Source: Bacillus sp. B-jedd (GTDB taxonomy: Bacteria > Bacillota > Bacilli > Bacillales > Cytobacillaceae). Taken from it: a stretch of 64,000 nucleotides of DNA. Under the pieces are notes generated by a model. It did not search any database. It was not told the origin of the DNA and saw nothing but the letters and a program-made list of their open reading frames with translations. The stretch covers positions 3,679,001 to 3,743,000 of the forward strand of contig NZ_CCXR01000001.1 of the NCBI RefSeq assembly GCF_000821085.1. The letters are read 5' to 3'. Below, piece by piece: positions 33,618-42,836 of this stretch. The position numbers were made by a program, and so were the translations under genes. Positions within the stretch are counted from its first letter, which is position 1. Each line of letters begins with the position of its first letter.

Positions 33618-34940
33618 TTACTTTCCATCAAATTTAATCTTCATCGCTTTGGCAATTAGAACAGGCAAATCTGTATTCTGATGCAGCCCGTTGAAAAGAT
33701 CGGAACCTGGGCCGAACGCATAGAGTGGAACGTCTACTCCGGTATGGGCGGTGCTCGTCCAGCCGACCCGGGCACGCTCGGAAACGATCTCGTTAATTGC
33801 CATGTCCGGTTTGGAAGCTGTCCGCACTCTTTCCGCTTCAGCATCGGTCAGATCCAGTCCGGTATACTCCTTCACGACCGCCTTCACATTGCTGCGGCCG
33901 GAATCCAGCTTGGTGACCATATAATCCCCGGTTGCGGTTACGTTGCGGAGAATTTCAACGTTGGCATCATAGACGCCATATCCGCCGACGGACATGCCGC
34001 CAGTGTCATGGTCGCCTGCCACAACGACAAGCGTCTGCCCGTCTTTTTTTGCAAAAGCAAGTGCCTTGGCGAGTGCCTCTTCAAACGCGGCGACATCGCT
34101 CATGGCCCAGGCTGCGTCATGATCGTGCCCGGCCCAGTCGATTTGGCTGCCTTCGACCATTAGGAAGAATCCATCTTTACCTTTCTTTAGAACATTTATA
34201 GCGGTTTCCGTCATTTCCCCTAACGTCGGCTCATTCGTTTCATCCCTGTCCAATGAAGGTGCGAGGGCGTCTTCGGCAAAAAGACCGATCAGCTTGTTGG
34301 ACTTTGCGGCACCAGCGAGTTCATCCCTGCTCGTGATGTATTGGTAGCCGTCCTTTTTCGCATTGGCAATCAATGAATCAGGGAAATATTTTTTCCCGCC
34401 GCCAAGCAGAACATCGACGCCGTTTTCAAGCAGCTGCGGAGCGATTGACGCTTCGTCAGCGCGCGATGCAACGTGGGATGCAAATACAGCCGGGGTCGCG
34501 TGCGTAATGGTTGAAGTGGCGACAAGGCCGGTTGCTTTCCCCTTTTCTTCAACTGTTTCCAGAATTGTTTTTAGTTTTTTGCCGTCAGGAGAAGTGCTGA
34601 TCATTCCGTTGTTCGTTTTAACGCCGGTGGCCATCGCTGTCCCTGCCGCGGCTGAATCGGTCACTTCAGAATCGGCCGAGTATGTACGGTGCATCCCGAC
34701 TAGGATTTGGTCCATCTGGCTTTCCTTTCCTTTAAACCAGCGATAGTTCGTTGCGTAGGATGCGGAAAATCCGTCCGGTATCAGGAAAATCACATTTTTC
34801 ACTTTGCCATGGTTATGGTTGTAGGTAGAATCTGCCTCAGCACTCGGGCCAGTAAAATAAGAACCCGCCAACGTTCCAAGTGCCATCGCCGTTACGGCCG
34901 TCATCGCCAAAACCTTTTTCTTCAACATCTTCATTGCCAT
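33618..34940 (-). CDS. phoA: Secreted alkaline phosphatase (PhoA family)
   Basis: 440 residues. A basic N-terminus and hydrophobic core end near residue 36 (PSAEA-DS), a typical Sec signal peptide. The nucleophile Ser96 lies in VTDSAAAGTAMATG, and metal ligands are seen in FLIPDG, EGSQIDWAGHDHD, VAGDHDTGG and TAHTGVDVPLYAFGPG. It releases phosphate from monoesters outside the cell. ATG 34940 follows GGGAGGGG by 5 nt; ATG 34934 is an alternative. A four-repeat PhoP box with a -10 at 34973-34978 lies upstream, so it belongs to the phosphate-starvation regulon. Confidence 0.95.
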   Translation of the reverse strand: MAMKMLKKKVLAMTAVTAMALGTLAGSYFTGPSAEADSTYNHNHGKVKNVIFLIPDGFSASYATNYRWFKGKESQMDQILVGMHRTYSADSEVTDSAAAGTAMATGVKTNNGMISTSPDGKKLKTILETVEEKGKATGLVATSTITHATPAVFASHVASRADEASIAPQLLENGVDVLLGGGKKYFPDSLIANAKKDGYQYITSRDELAGAAKSNKLIGLFAEDALAPSLDRDETNEPTLGEMTETAINVLKKGKDGFFLMVEGSQIDWAGHDHDAAWAMSDVAAFEEALAKALAFAKKDGQTLVVVAGDHDTGGMSVGGYGVYDANVEILRNVTATGDYMVTKLDSGRSNVKAVVKEYTGLDLTDAEAERVRTASKPDMAINEIVSERARVGWTSTAHTGVDVPLYAFGPGSDLFNGLHQNTDLPVLIAKAMKIKFDGK

Positions 34941-34972
34941 AAAATCCCCTCCCGTGTATAAAATACAATCTC

Positions 34973-35026
34973 AGTATAAGAGGTTCGTATTAAGCTTCTG
35001 TTAATAGAGGGTAAACATTCCGTTAA
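34973..35026 (-). promoter_or_regulatory. PhoP box and -10 element of phoA
   Basis: On the minus strand TTAACG, TTTACC, TTAACA and TTAATA occur with exact 11-bp spacing (35026-34988), the tandem TT(A/T/C)ACA-N5 arrangement bound by PhoP. TATACT (34978-34973) follows at -10. The proximal repeats overlap the -35 region, as in B. subtilis Pho promoters. Confidence 0.8.
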
Positions 35027-35287
35027 TAGTAAAAACAGGAATTAACTCCCGCCTCTTTTCGACAACCCGCATCCTAAGCCCCACGGAAATTATCACAAAA
35101 CGCCAAACAAAAGCAGCCCTTACTCCTATCATCCTCCAACCTAAACAAAATAATCCAAACTAAAAACCACCCTAAAACTGACACGTCATTTTTTCGGGAC
35201 GATCTCATTACCTCATTTTCCAACAAAGTACATAGTGCCAGTTTTTTTGGGGTATAGGGGAAGGAATATTTTTGGAGGAGGTTGTGT

Positions 35288-36427
35288 ATGAGGGCTGTTA
35301 CGTTTCAGGGTGCGAAGGATATTCAGGTGAAGCAGGTGGAGGCTCCGCGGATTGAGAAGGATGATGATTTGATTGTGCGGATTACGTCGACGGCGATTTG
35401 CGGTTCGGATTTGCACATTTATCTTGGGGCGATGCCAACGCATCCCGGATATGTGATTGGACACGAACCGATGGGAATTGTTGAGGAAGTCGGTCCGGCG
35501 GTGACGAAAGTGAAGAAGGGTGACCGGGTTGTCATTCCTTTCAATATTTCATGTGGTGAGTGTTTCTTTTGCAAACACGACATGGAAAGCCAGTGCGACA
35601 ATTCGAATCCGAATCCGCTCCTGGATTCTGGCGCGTACTTTGGGTTTACTGAGCGGTTCGGGAATTATCCGGGCGGCCAGTCGGAGTATCTCCGCGTGCC
35701 ATACCGGAATTTCATGCCATTTGTCATCCCGGAATCATGTGAGCTGGAGGACGAAGCCCTGCTCTTCCTATCGGACGTTTTGCCGACGGCTTATTGGAGT
35801 GTGGAGAATGCCGGGGTGAAGGCCGGAGATACTGTCATCGTGCTTGGCTGCGGACCGGTCGGGCTGATGACGCAGAAGTTCGCCTGGATGAAAGGGGCTG
35901 AGCGCGTCATTGCGGTCGACCATGTCCCATACCGACTGATGAAAGCAAAGCAGATGAACAATGCGGAAATTTGCAATTTCGAAGACCATGACGATACCGG
36001 CAAGTTCCTGCGCGAGCTGACGGGCGGAGGAGCAGAAGTCGTTATTGACTGCGTGGGGATTGACGGCAAAAAATCAGCGATGGAGAAAATCGGCCAGAAG
36101 CTTCACCTTCAAGGCGGTACTCTTAGCGCGATTGAGATTGCGATGAATGCAGCCAGGAAATTCGGGACTATTCAATTGACCGGTGCTTATGCCGCCCTCT
36201 TCAACGCCTTCCCGCTTGGGCATATTTGGGAGCGGAATCTTACCTTGAAGATGGGCCAGGCGCCGGTCATCCATTATATGCCTCTTCTTTTTGACAAAAT
36301 CACAAATGGCGAGTTTGATCCGACGGAAATCGTCACGCATAAAGTTCCGCTCGATGATGCTGCAAAAGCATATCAGATTTTCAATGATTTCGAAGACGAT
36401 GTGGTAAAGGTTGTCCTAAAGCCTTAA
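35288..36427 (+). CDS. Zinc-dependent alcohol dehydrogenase family protein
   Basis: 379 residues, medium-chain dehydrogenase/reductase. Catalytic zinc site CGSDLH...GHEPMG, structural zinc cysteines in SCGECFFCKHDMESQC, and the nucleotide fold GCGPVGL. The extended GGDEF-free C-terminal part (LNAFPLGHIWERNLTLKMGQAPVIHYMPLLFD) is typical of the formaldehyde-dehydrogenase-like branch that works without glutathione. SD GGAGGAGG is 6 nt before ATG 35288. It stands alone. Substrate may be an aldehyde, an alcohol or a sugar alcohol; sequence alone does not say. Confidence 0.88.
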   Translation: MRAVTFQGAKDIQVKQVEAPRIEKDDDLIVRITSTAICGSDLHIYLGAMPTHPGYVIGHEPMGIVEEVGPAVTKVKKGDRVVIPFNISCGECFFCKHDMESQCDNSNPNPLLDSGAYFGFTERFGNYPGGQSEYLRVPYRNFMPFVIPESCELEDEALLFLSDVLPTAYWSVENAGVKAGDTVIVLGCGPVGLMTQKFAWMKGAERVIAVDHVPYRLMKAKQMNNAEICNFEDHDDTGKFLRELTGGGAEVVIDCVGIDGKKSAMEKIGQKLHLQGGTLSAIEIAMNAARKFGTIQLTGAYAALFNAFPLGHIWERNLTLKMGQAPVIHYMPLLFDKITNGEFDPTEIVTHKVPLDDAAKAYQIFNDFEDDVVKVVLKP

Positions 36428-36754
36428 TTATTTGTGTTCATCACTTTCTATCCACTTCCCCTCATAAAGCATTTGAGGGGATGTTCTATTTGAGTAAGCA
36501 CCGCCAAAAGCAACCGGCTTCGGCTGCCGTTTTATAAAGATTCACACGTGGGATTTTTCGTTTCACGATGACTCAGACTGCTTTGATTTACCGGCATCTG
36601 GACGAAGCGCTGGGTCCGGCTCCCACACTTCTGATTCATTAGTCCTATTAGAGCCGAATTTCGGATTATTTAGGCTGTTATTTTGTTTGTTTTTTACTTG
36701 AATTTTTGTGTTTTATGGTAAAATGGTAGGAGAATGGAATAAAGGACGATGCGA
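36428..36754. other. Intergenic region before the GGDEF gene
   Basis: About 325 bp. A short stem CCCCTCA/TGAGGGG at 36458-36481 may end the dehydrogenase transcript, though its T-run is poor. A fragment TTAGAGCCGAATTTCGG near 36648 recalls a single degenerate unit of hairpin array D. Otherwise nothing recognised. Confidence 0.4.
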
Positions 36755-38215
36755 ATGAGACCGCTTACTGGGCTTTTTACCTCTTTTTTTAGTTTAGGTT
36801 TTAAGGATAAGAAAGCCAGCCGTGAATTCCGCAACTATGCGGACAGCCTTATTTTTGAGAGGATTAAATTGGTCTCAATGATGCTGGTTCTTTCTTATCC
36901 ATTGTTTTTTTTCGTTGATTTGTTTCTTCTCAGGGAATTGGGCCGCATAGAGTACAGGGTCAACCTGTTCATGATCCACACGTCGAGTTTCCTGATTTCC
37001 GCTGTCTTTTTATACATGTATAAAAGAGCCGGTAGTCTTCCAAAAAAAATTATCAATTATACATATATATCTTATTACCTGCTGATCGGGGCAATTTCTT
37101 CCCTAAACAGCCAGCACATGACCGGTACGATAGCTGCCTATTTAATCATCCTGATTACAGTTGCGGCTGCCTTTCCGATGAGGCCTCTCCATTTTTTCAT
37201 TATAGCTGCCTGCGTCCAGGTTTTTTTCGTTCTCAGGCTTCCTTTTAATGTAGATAATTATTATGCCCTTTTGACGAAGCAGATCAATTCAAGCGGAGCC
37301 GCGGTAGTATCCCTTTTAATCTGCTATAGTTTCTATTCTTTTCAAAAGCAGAACTTCATTAACGAAACCCGGTTCAGGAATAAGGAAGAGAGCTTCCGGA
37401 GGCTGTTCAACATGAACCCCTCTCCGCTGATCCTGGCTAATTTTGAAAGCAATAAAGTCATCCTTATGAACAAGCAGGCAACAGACTATTTCCAGACGGG
37501 CAGCCAACCGATTTCTGCCATTGACCCGGGTATCATTTTCCCTGGGGCTGAAGAGCGGGAATCCGTATTGGAGCAGCTGCGCAGCCATGCAAGTGTCCAG
37601 AATTTCATGATGGCCTACGGAGATTCCCGCTGGGCAGTGCTCAATTTTGAACAAGTGGAGTACATGGAAGATCCTTGCATGCTGATTGGCATATCCGACA
37701 TTACTCCTTTTAAGAAGAAGGAAGAGGAACTACACAGGCACGCCTCCCTCGATACACTGACAGGAATTATGAACAGGCGGCGCGGGATTGAGATGCTCGA
37801 GGAGCTGGTGGAATCTCCTGCTGGACAGGATTTCACTCTTTGTTTCGTTGATATTAATGATTTGAAAACAGTTAATGACAAATACGGGCATACAATCGGC
37901 GATGAAATGATTAAGCTCATTTGTACTGCGATTTCAGAGAATATTGAAGCGGCGGACATCTTCTTCCGGCTTGGAGGGGACGAGTTTGTCATCGTCTTTA
38001 TGCAAAAAAATGCCGCGGAAGCGAGGAGCGTCCTCAATACGATTGCGATTGAACTTGAGCTTCTCAACGTCGGAATGCAAAATAGCTTCCAGCTTTCAGC
38101 GAGCTACGGCCTTTATGAATACGAGCCAGGCTCCAGGATTTCCGCAGAGGAATTGATTGAATTGGCCGATAAGGAAATGTACAAAGAGAAGGCCGCCAAA
38201 GCCATCACCAGCTGA
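36755..38215 (+). CDS. Membrane-bound diguanylate cyclase (PAS-GGDEF)
   Basis: 486 residues. Six predicted membrane helices occupy about 40-215, a PAS-like domain follows (about 225-325, FNMNPSPLILANFESNKVILMNK), then a GGDEF domain with an intact RLGGDEFVIVF active-site loop. It should make cyclic di-GMP from GTP. The allosteric inhibition site (RxxD, five residues before GGDEF) reads EAAD, so product inhibition is probably lost. ATG 36755 has AAAGGA at 8 nt; the ATG two codons upstream is too close to it. Own terminator at 38234. Confidence 0.9.
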   Translation: MRPLTGLFTSFFSLGFKDKKASREFRNYADSLIFERIKLVSMMLVLSYPLFFFVDLFLLRELGRIEYRVNLFMIHTSSFLISAVFLYMYKRAGSLPKKIINYTYISYYLLIGAISSLNSQHMTGTIAAYLIILITVAAAFPMRPLHFFIIAACVQVFFVLRLPFNVDNYYALLTKQINSSGAAVVSLLICYSFYSFQKQNFINETRFRNKEESFRRLFNMNPSPLILANFESNKVILMNKQATDYFQTGSQPISAIDPGIIFPGAEERESVLEQLRSHASVQNFMMAYGDSRWAVLNFEQVEYMEDPCMLIGISDITPFKKKEEELHRHASLDTLTGIMNRRRGIEMLEELVESPAGQDFTLCFVDINDLKTVNDKYGHTIGDEMIKLICTAISENIEAADIFFRLGGDEFVIVFMQKNAAEARSVLNTIAIELELLNVGMQNSFQLSASYGLYEYEPGSRISAEELIELADKEMYKEKAAKAITS

Positions 38216-38233
38216 AATTTGTTTAACACAAGA

Positions 38234-38270
38234 AAGCCCTGTGCACAAACAGCACAGGGTTTCATTTTTT
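38234..38270. terminator. Bidirectional terminator, GGDEF gene and YheD-like gene
   Basis: AAGCCCTGTGC/GCACAGGGTTT, 11-bp stem, with CATTTTTTT on the plus strand. Lies between two convergent genes. Confidence 0.85.
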
Positions 38271-39620
38271 TCGTTCGAATTTCTTTAGGGCGGCTGCATA
38301 GCGGAACGGAGACTCGCAAATCTTCAAATAATTCTTCTGGCTAAGGGCTTTGAACCCGTTGAAGGACGGTCTCGTATTCGCTTCAATGAACCATAGCTTC
38401 CCTGTTGCATCGAGACATAAATCAAGGCCGAATTCGGCGAAACCCTGTTCTCTCTCGTCCATTGTCCGACAGAACTTCTTGCAAAAATTCATAATCTCCA
38501 TCTTGAATTTCTTAATGCTGTATTTATTCCCATGTGCGAGCTTTAGCGCTGTATTGATCCGCAGCGCCCTTCCCCCTGTTGAAATGTTCGTGACGATATG
38601 TTCCGGTGCCGCAAGCCTGACTTCCATGCCGTGACAATGCCACTTTCTGTCGGCGCCCTTTTGCATGACGACACGGATATCCCAAGAACTGCCGTTTATT
38701 TTTTTCATCTCAAGATATTGCTGGACAATATACTTTTTTGCAAAAATATAATCCTTTTCAAGAAATTCCTTCAGCAAATATATCGGGATTTCCATTGTAA
38801 GGGGAAGACGGCCTTTCCTATCCTGATTTAGTGCAATTCGGCATACTCCCCGGTTAACCTCCTCGATGACGATGATTCCGCGTCCGCGCGACAGTCCCGC
38901 CGGCTTGAGAATCACTTTGCGGTGTTTCTGCAGAAACGAAAGAAGGCTTTCCATTGTCAGGAGTGCCGTCTCCGGCAAGTATTCCGCAAGCTCAGGATCC
39001 TTTTGCAAAAGAAGATACATTTCATATTTATCGATTTTTTTCGGGTTGAATACAACAGTGCCATGCTGTTCTATGAATCTATTTGTCTCTTCATCCCCGT
39101 TCAGGAAGCTCCTCCTATAAATGACCTCCGGGAACGGAAACATCCCGTATTCCCACTTATTTTGCAAAAAGTTGAAAGCGAGTCCGTAAATCTGCTCCTT
39201 TTCCCAATCGATTGATGAGCATTTAAATCCATAGATGAGCCCGCCGATTTCCGGATAGGCGCCCATAGCGTCAGTGCATTCAGCCATCAGCTGATCATTG
39301 TAAAGATAATGCTGTTCCCCAAGCAGCATACCGATGACTGGGCCGAGCCGATATTGGTCCGCACCGGCCGGTCTAAGCTTAAAGACCATTCCTTCCGGCA
39401 AAAGCAGCCCTTCCATCAAAGATGGTGAGCAGTACAAGGGGGCGGGATATTTGAAATCCGTACCCGCCCCTGCCCCCGGCTGTCCGGCAGCGTAACTCAC
39501 TCCCATCGTTCTACCGCCAAACTCAATCCTCACTCTGCTGCCATCGGCTTGTGGTTGGAGTACAGGAGGGAGAAGGACGGCTGGTTCTTGGTTCGGGAAA
39601 GCCTTTATTTCAATCCACAT
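38262..39620 (-). CDS. YheC/YheD-family endospore coat-associated ATP-grasp protein
   Basis: 452 residues, about the length of B. subtilis YheD (453). The N-terminal third is beta-rich (LGPVIGMLLGEQH), the rest is an ATP-grasp fold: VFNPKKIDKYEMYLLLQ, VILKPAGLSRGRGI (ATP lysine and glycine loop), WDIRVVMQ and the metal-binding LWFIEANTRPSF. YheC and YheD are spore-coat-associated proteins of unknown reaction. The gene overlaps the end of the next paralog by 11 bp, so both are one operon. Frequent TTTTGCAAAA palindromes (38736, 39001, 39160) fall in this gene. Confidence 0.85.
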   Translation of the reverse strand: MWIEIKAFPNQEPAVLLPPVLQPQADGSRVRIEFGGRTMGVSYAAGQPGAGAGTDFKYPAPLYCSPSLMEGLLLPEGMVFKLRPAGADQYRLGPVIGMLLGEQHYLYNDQLMAECTDAMGAYPEIGGLIYGFKCSSIDWEKEQIYGLAFNFLQNKWEYGMFPFPEVIYRRSFLNGDEETNRFIEQHGTVVFNPKKIDKYEMYLLLQKDPELAEYLPETALLTMESLLSFLQKHRKVILKPAGLSRGRGIIVIEEVNRGVCRIALNQDRKGRLPLTMEIPIYLLKEFLEKDYIFAKKYIVQQYLEMKKINGSSWDIRVVMQKGADRKWHCHGMEVRLAAPEHIVTNISTGGRALRINTALKLAHGNKYSIKKFKMEIMNFCKKFCRTMDEREQGFAEFGLDLCLDATGKLWFIEANTRPSFNGFKALSQKNYLKICESPFRYAAALKKFERKK

Positions 39621-40878
39621 GACTGACAGCTTCCTGGTTCAGCATTCCGCTCATATATAGAAGAACATTGGATAAATAGCTCTGTCCCCGCCCGCCTCTT
39701 GCAAGCGGGTGAATGAGCGAACTGCTTTGTTCGGCGCCACCAAAAAAGTACAGATATGGCGACCCATCCCGGTCCAGATAGAAATCAAGATAGGCTGTAC
39801 CGAGGTGCGGAATGAAGTGGCCGAGATACGTGATGCAGGTCAAGGCGCACTCCATCAATTTCCGGCCTGTATCCCCTTCATCATTTCCGGTCGCCCGATC
39901 GTAATGGCTGCCCGTATTGTAAAAGGCAAAGCTGGCCGATGTTTTTGCCACCATGTTTACAATATCCCAGTGCTGCCGGTCATTTTTCTGGGCATAGACC
40001 CGGATTGTGACCGGCTCGTTTTCAAAATGGATACAGTGTCTGCCATCGATAAGGTAGGCTGTTTTCGTCCCAATTTTCTTTTGCAAATCAGCAAAAAGGT
40101 TTTCGCCATCCGAAAGGACTTTCCGGTTTTCCTCACTGATGACCCAATCGTTGTCCCTCCGCTTCTCCGCTGTGATTAACTTGAAGTCTGACGCAGCCCG
40201 GTCAGGCAGCAAAAATATATATTTGGAGTCAGAAGCAATTTTTTGCAGATTTTTTCGGTTAAACAAAGCAAAGCGCGGCAAAAAACTTCCCCCGCTTGGG
40301 AGCGAGGAAACCATTTCCAATACATGCAGCTGCCTGAACCTGTTTACCGGATTAACGATCTGGACTGTTGCCGATTTTTGCAGCAGCTTGATTTTCCGGA
40401 TGCTGGCAGGCTTCGTATGGGCAGCCAGGTTGTAGATAATCTTCGGAATGTGCGTAAGCGCCTCTGTCTGGACTTCCCCATTTTCGACGAGGATGCCCTT
40501 AATCATATTATTTTCCACATCCATTTCGCTGATTGGAAAGATGATAATCTTCACCTTTTCAACAACGGAAAGAGCAGAAACTTCTTCCAGCAGCGCCGGC
40601 AAAACGCCCGCATGCCTTTTGGAGTGATAGATGATTCCAATCGTGGCTGGCTTAAGCTCTTTATAATGGCTATAGAAGGCTTCAAGCTTCTCCAATACCT
40701 GTTTATGTTCCTCAAGGATCGGCAAAAAGTGGTTCAGCTGCCCTTTAAACTGCTCTGGCAAATTCTCCATCTCGAGCAGTCTGGCAAAAAGAAGATCCTC
40801 CTCAAGGGAAAGCTTTAGCTTTTTTTCATTATTTATATAAAGCAGATGGACAATATGGAAAAGATTATGATCAATCAC
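39610..40878 (-). CDS. Degenerate YheC/YheD-family protein
   Basis: 422 residues, co-transcribed with and upstream of the YheD-like gene. It keeps the family arrangement (IGIIYHSKRH near residue 80, VNPVNRFRQLHVLEMV, LGTAYLDFYLDRDGSPYLYFFGG) but the ATP-grasp residues are eroded: the position of the E-x-N metal ligands reads FGGAEQSS, and no glycine-rich ATP loop is visible. It may be a structural or regulatory partner rather than an enzyme. GTG 40878 is chosen because AGGAGG lies 9 nt upstream; the ATG eleven codons earlier has no SD. A CATATACT hexamer-like element upstream could be a sporulation -10. Confidence 0.65.
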   Translation of the reverse strand: MIDHNLFHIVHLLYINNEKKLKLSLEEDLLFARLLEMENLPEQFKGQLNHFLPILEEHKQVLEKLEAFYSHYKELKPATIGIIYHSKRHAGVLPALLEEVSALSVVEKVKIIIFPISEMDVENNMIKGILVENGEVQTEALTHIPKIIYNLAAHTKPASIRKIKLLQKSATVQIVNPVNRFRQLHVLEMVSSLPSGGSFLPRFALFNRKNLQKIASDSKYIFLLPDRAASDFKLITAEKRRDNDWVISEENRKVLSDGENLFADLQKKIGTKTAYLIDGRHCIHFENEPVTIRVYAQKNDRQHWDIVNMVAKTSASFAFYNTGSHYDRATGNDEGDTGRKLMECALTCITYLGHFIPHLGTAYLDFYLDRDGSPYLYFFGGAEQSSSLIHPLARGGRGQSYLSNVLLYMSGMLNQEAVSHVD

Positions 40879-41071
40879 CAAACTCCTCCTCCTCAGGCCT
40901 CGCTTACGCATAGTTATCCTTACAGTATATGCAGGAAGTCCAAGGTTTCATGACATGCCCGGGAGGGAAACGGGATAATACGATTTTGTCGGGGAAGGAT
41001 AATTTTTGAGGCGTAATCTCTCTTTAAAGGCGGGGAAACGAAACTTTTGTCAAGATGAGGAGGAATGCAGC

Positions 41072-41281
41072 ATGAACCAGCGGCGTATCATCGCATTAGT
41101 CCTTTGCTTCTTTTTGGGCGCTCTTGGGGCGCACCGATTTTATGTCGGCAAGGTTGGGACCGGCATCCTGCAACTGGTTACCTTCGGCGGGTTCGGCATC
41201 TGGGTTTTGATTGATTTCATCACGATTTTGACCGGAAGCTTTAAGGACAAAAACGGCATCAGGATCAGCGAGGAAGTCTAA
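41072..41281 (+). CDS. TM2-domain membrane protein
   Basis: 69 residues, two membrane helices joined by a tight turn: the TM2 signature [13 protein letters not shown] leads into [22 protein letters not shown]. Short proteins of this family are widespread in Firmicutes and have no assigned function. ATG 41072 has GGAGG 8 nt upstream; upstream in-frame codons overlap a region without SD. Followed by a strong terminator. Confidence 0.85.
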   Translation: MNQRRIIALVLCFFLGALGAHRFYVGKVGTGILQLVTFGGFGIWVLIDFITILTGSFKDKNGIRISEEV

Positions 41282-41300
41282 TGCGGCGGATAACAAAAAT

Positions 41301-41341
41301 ATGCACCTGGCGGACGTATACCGGCAGGTGCATGTTTTTTT
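41301..41341. terminator. Bidirectional terminator after the TM2 gene
   Basis: ATGCACCTG/CAGGTGCAT 9-bp stem then GTTTTTTTA on the plus strand; also ends the convergent antiporter gene. Confidence 0.85.
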
Positions 41342-41388
41342 ACTATTTATAGGATTTTATTTCACTCAGCATGCCCACAACTGCGATC

Positions 41389-42552
41389 CTAGCCGGCATG
41401 AGTTTGGTCAAGCTGTACTTTTCCCGCATCCCGATTAAAGAAAATTTTCATCATCGGCGGTGTGACGATCGTTGTAATTAAAATGACAACGACAAGCGAG
41501 GCGAATAAATCCTGGGTCAGAAGCTTGGTGTTAAGTCCAATCGCGGCAATAATCAGCGCGACTTCCCCGCGCGAAACCATGGCAGAGCCGATTCCTAACG
41601 AGCTGTTCCAGCCAAAGCCGGCCAACTTCGCTCCAAGACCGGCGCCGACAAGCTTTGTCACTACGGCCAGGATGGTCAGGACGGTGACCATGACGATGTT
41701 TTCCTTAAGGCCGCCGAAGTGGGCGGAAACCCCGATCGAGGTAAAAAAGACCGGGACGAAAATCGAATAGCTGATCGTTTCAACCTTTTCAAAAACCTCA
41801 TCCTTATAGCTTGTCACACTGATGGCAATCCCGGCGATGTACGCGCCGATGATGGCAGCCACCCCTGTATATTCGGCGAGATATGCAAATACAAAGCAAA
41901 CGATGAGTGCCGATGAAATGACTGTTTCCGAAACTTTAAGCGCGTCGAACTTCCGCATGAAGACCGGGACAATCTTCCAGCCAACAAGGATGGCCCCCGC
42001 GAAGAACAGGACTTTTTTCAGGAACATCGTCGTAAGGTTGACATCTCCTCCGGCAAAGCTCATCAAGAAGGCAAGGGCGATAATGACAACGACATCATCA
42101 ATGACCGCCGCTCCCATGATCGTCATCCCCTCACGCGTCTGGAGCTGATTCAGTTCCTTCAATGCCTGGACGGAGATGCTTACACTTGTCGCCGACAGCA
42201 GGAGGCCAAGGAACCATGATTCGAATGATGACAGGCCGAACAGCCCTCCAATAAAATAGCCGCCGACGAGCGGAAAAATGATTCCCCCAAACCCGACAAA
42301 TGAAGCCGCCAGGCCGGATTTTTTGAAATCTTCAAGGTCTGTCTCAAGCCCTGCGATAAACATGAGCAGGATGACCCCAATCTGGGCTATTTGAGACAAA
42401 GTGTCTGTTTCAGTGACCAGTCCGAGAACAGACGGGCCGAGGATAATCCCAATCAGCAGCTTTCCAAGGACGGAAGGCTGCCCGAGCCTAACACTGAGGC
42501 TCCCGGCTGCTTTAGAGGCAATTAAAATGATTGCCAGCTGCAAAATTAACAT
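41389..42552 (-). CDS. CPA2-type Na+/H+ (K+) antiporter, GerN/NapA-like
   Basis: 387 residues with about 12 membrane helices. QPSVLGKLLIGIILGPSVLG at the N-terminus and the acidic ion-binding motif VIDDVVVI near 155 are those of KefB/NapA antiporters. There is no TrkA-N or TrkA-C domain. The length equals that of the Bacillus cereus spore germination antiporter GerN as I recall it, and the family includes it; a role in germination is possible but not shown. ATG 42552 has GGGTGGA upstream. A leader of about 200 bp with two terminator-like hairpins precedes it. Confidence 0.85.
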   Translation of the reverse strand: MLILQLAIILIASKAAGSLSVRLGQPSVLGKLLIGIILGPSVLGLVTETDTLSQIAQIGVILLMFIAGLETDLEDFKKSGLAASFVGFGGIIFPLVGGYFIGGLFGLSSFESWFLGLLLSATSVSISVQALKELNQLQTREGMTIMGAAVIDDVVVIIALAFLMSFAGGDVNLTTMFLKKVLFFAGAILVGWKIVPVFMRKFDALKVSETVISSALIVCFVFAYLAEYTGVAAIIGAYIAGIAISVTSYKDEVFEKVETISYSIFVPVFFTSIGVSAHFGGLKENIVMVTVLTILAVVTKLVGAGLGAKLAGFGWNSSLGIGSAMVSRGEVALIIAAIGLNTKLLTQDLFASLVVVILITTIVTPPMMKIFFNRDAGKVQLDQTHAG

Positions 42553-42790
42553 GCTATTCCACCCTTTCCCCAAATTCGTCTTCATTCTCTAAAACCGGAA
42601 CCCACCAAAATGGGCTCCGCCACGCCTTTTTCTGCAGTCGGGAGGACCCTGCTTTCCAAGGCCTTCCACGCATGCAAAAAGAGCCTGCCAACCAAAGGGC
42701 ATACTACTCCCTACGGTGACAGGCTCCTCCAAAAAACGAGTTATTTTTTTCTCCCAATACTTTTATACCATATCTATCAGACAATTTCAC
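42553..42790 (-). promoter_or_regulatory. Structured leader of the antiporter gene
   Basis: A TATAAA hexamer (near 42757-42762 on the minus strand) could start a transcript of about 200 nt before the antiporter. It contains hairpin 1, GAGCCTG...CAGGCTC with five T residues after it (42675-42726), and hairpin 2, CGGAGCCCA/TGGGTTCCG followed by GTTTTAG (42591-42619). This is the look of a riboswitch or attenuator. Hairpin 1 could instead simply end the RND pump transcript, whose stop is at 42837. Confidence 0.4.
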
Positions 42791-42836
42791 TACTTTTGGC
42801 ATAAATTTTTTCATTTATCAGAATTAGCAATAAATT

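Noticed and set aside
40879..41005. Sigma-E or sigma-K promoter (CATATACT) before the YheC/D operon; same octamer before comB
   Set aside because: The -10-like octamer is shared, but no -35 with proper spacing was found in either case, so it is not called as a promoter.
42675..42726. Manganese (yybP-ykoY) riboswitch
   Set aside because: A GGGAGTAG segment recalls it, but the other conserved blocks are missing.
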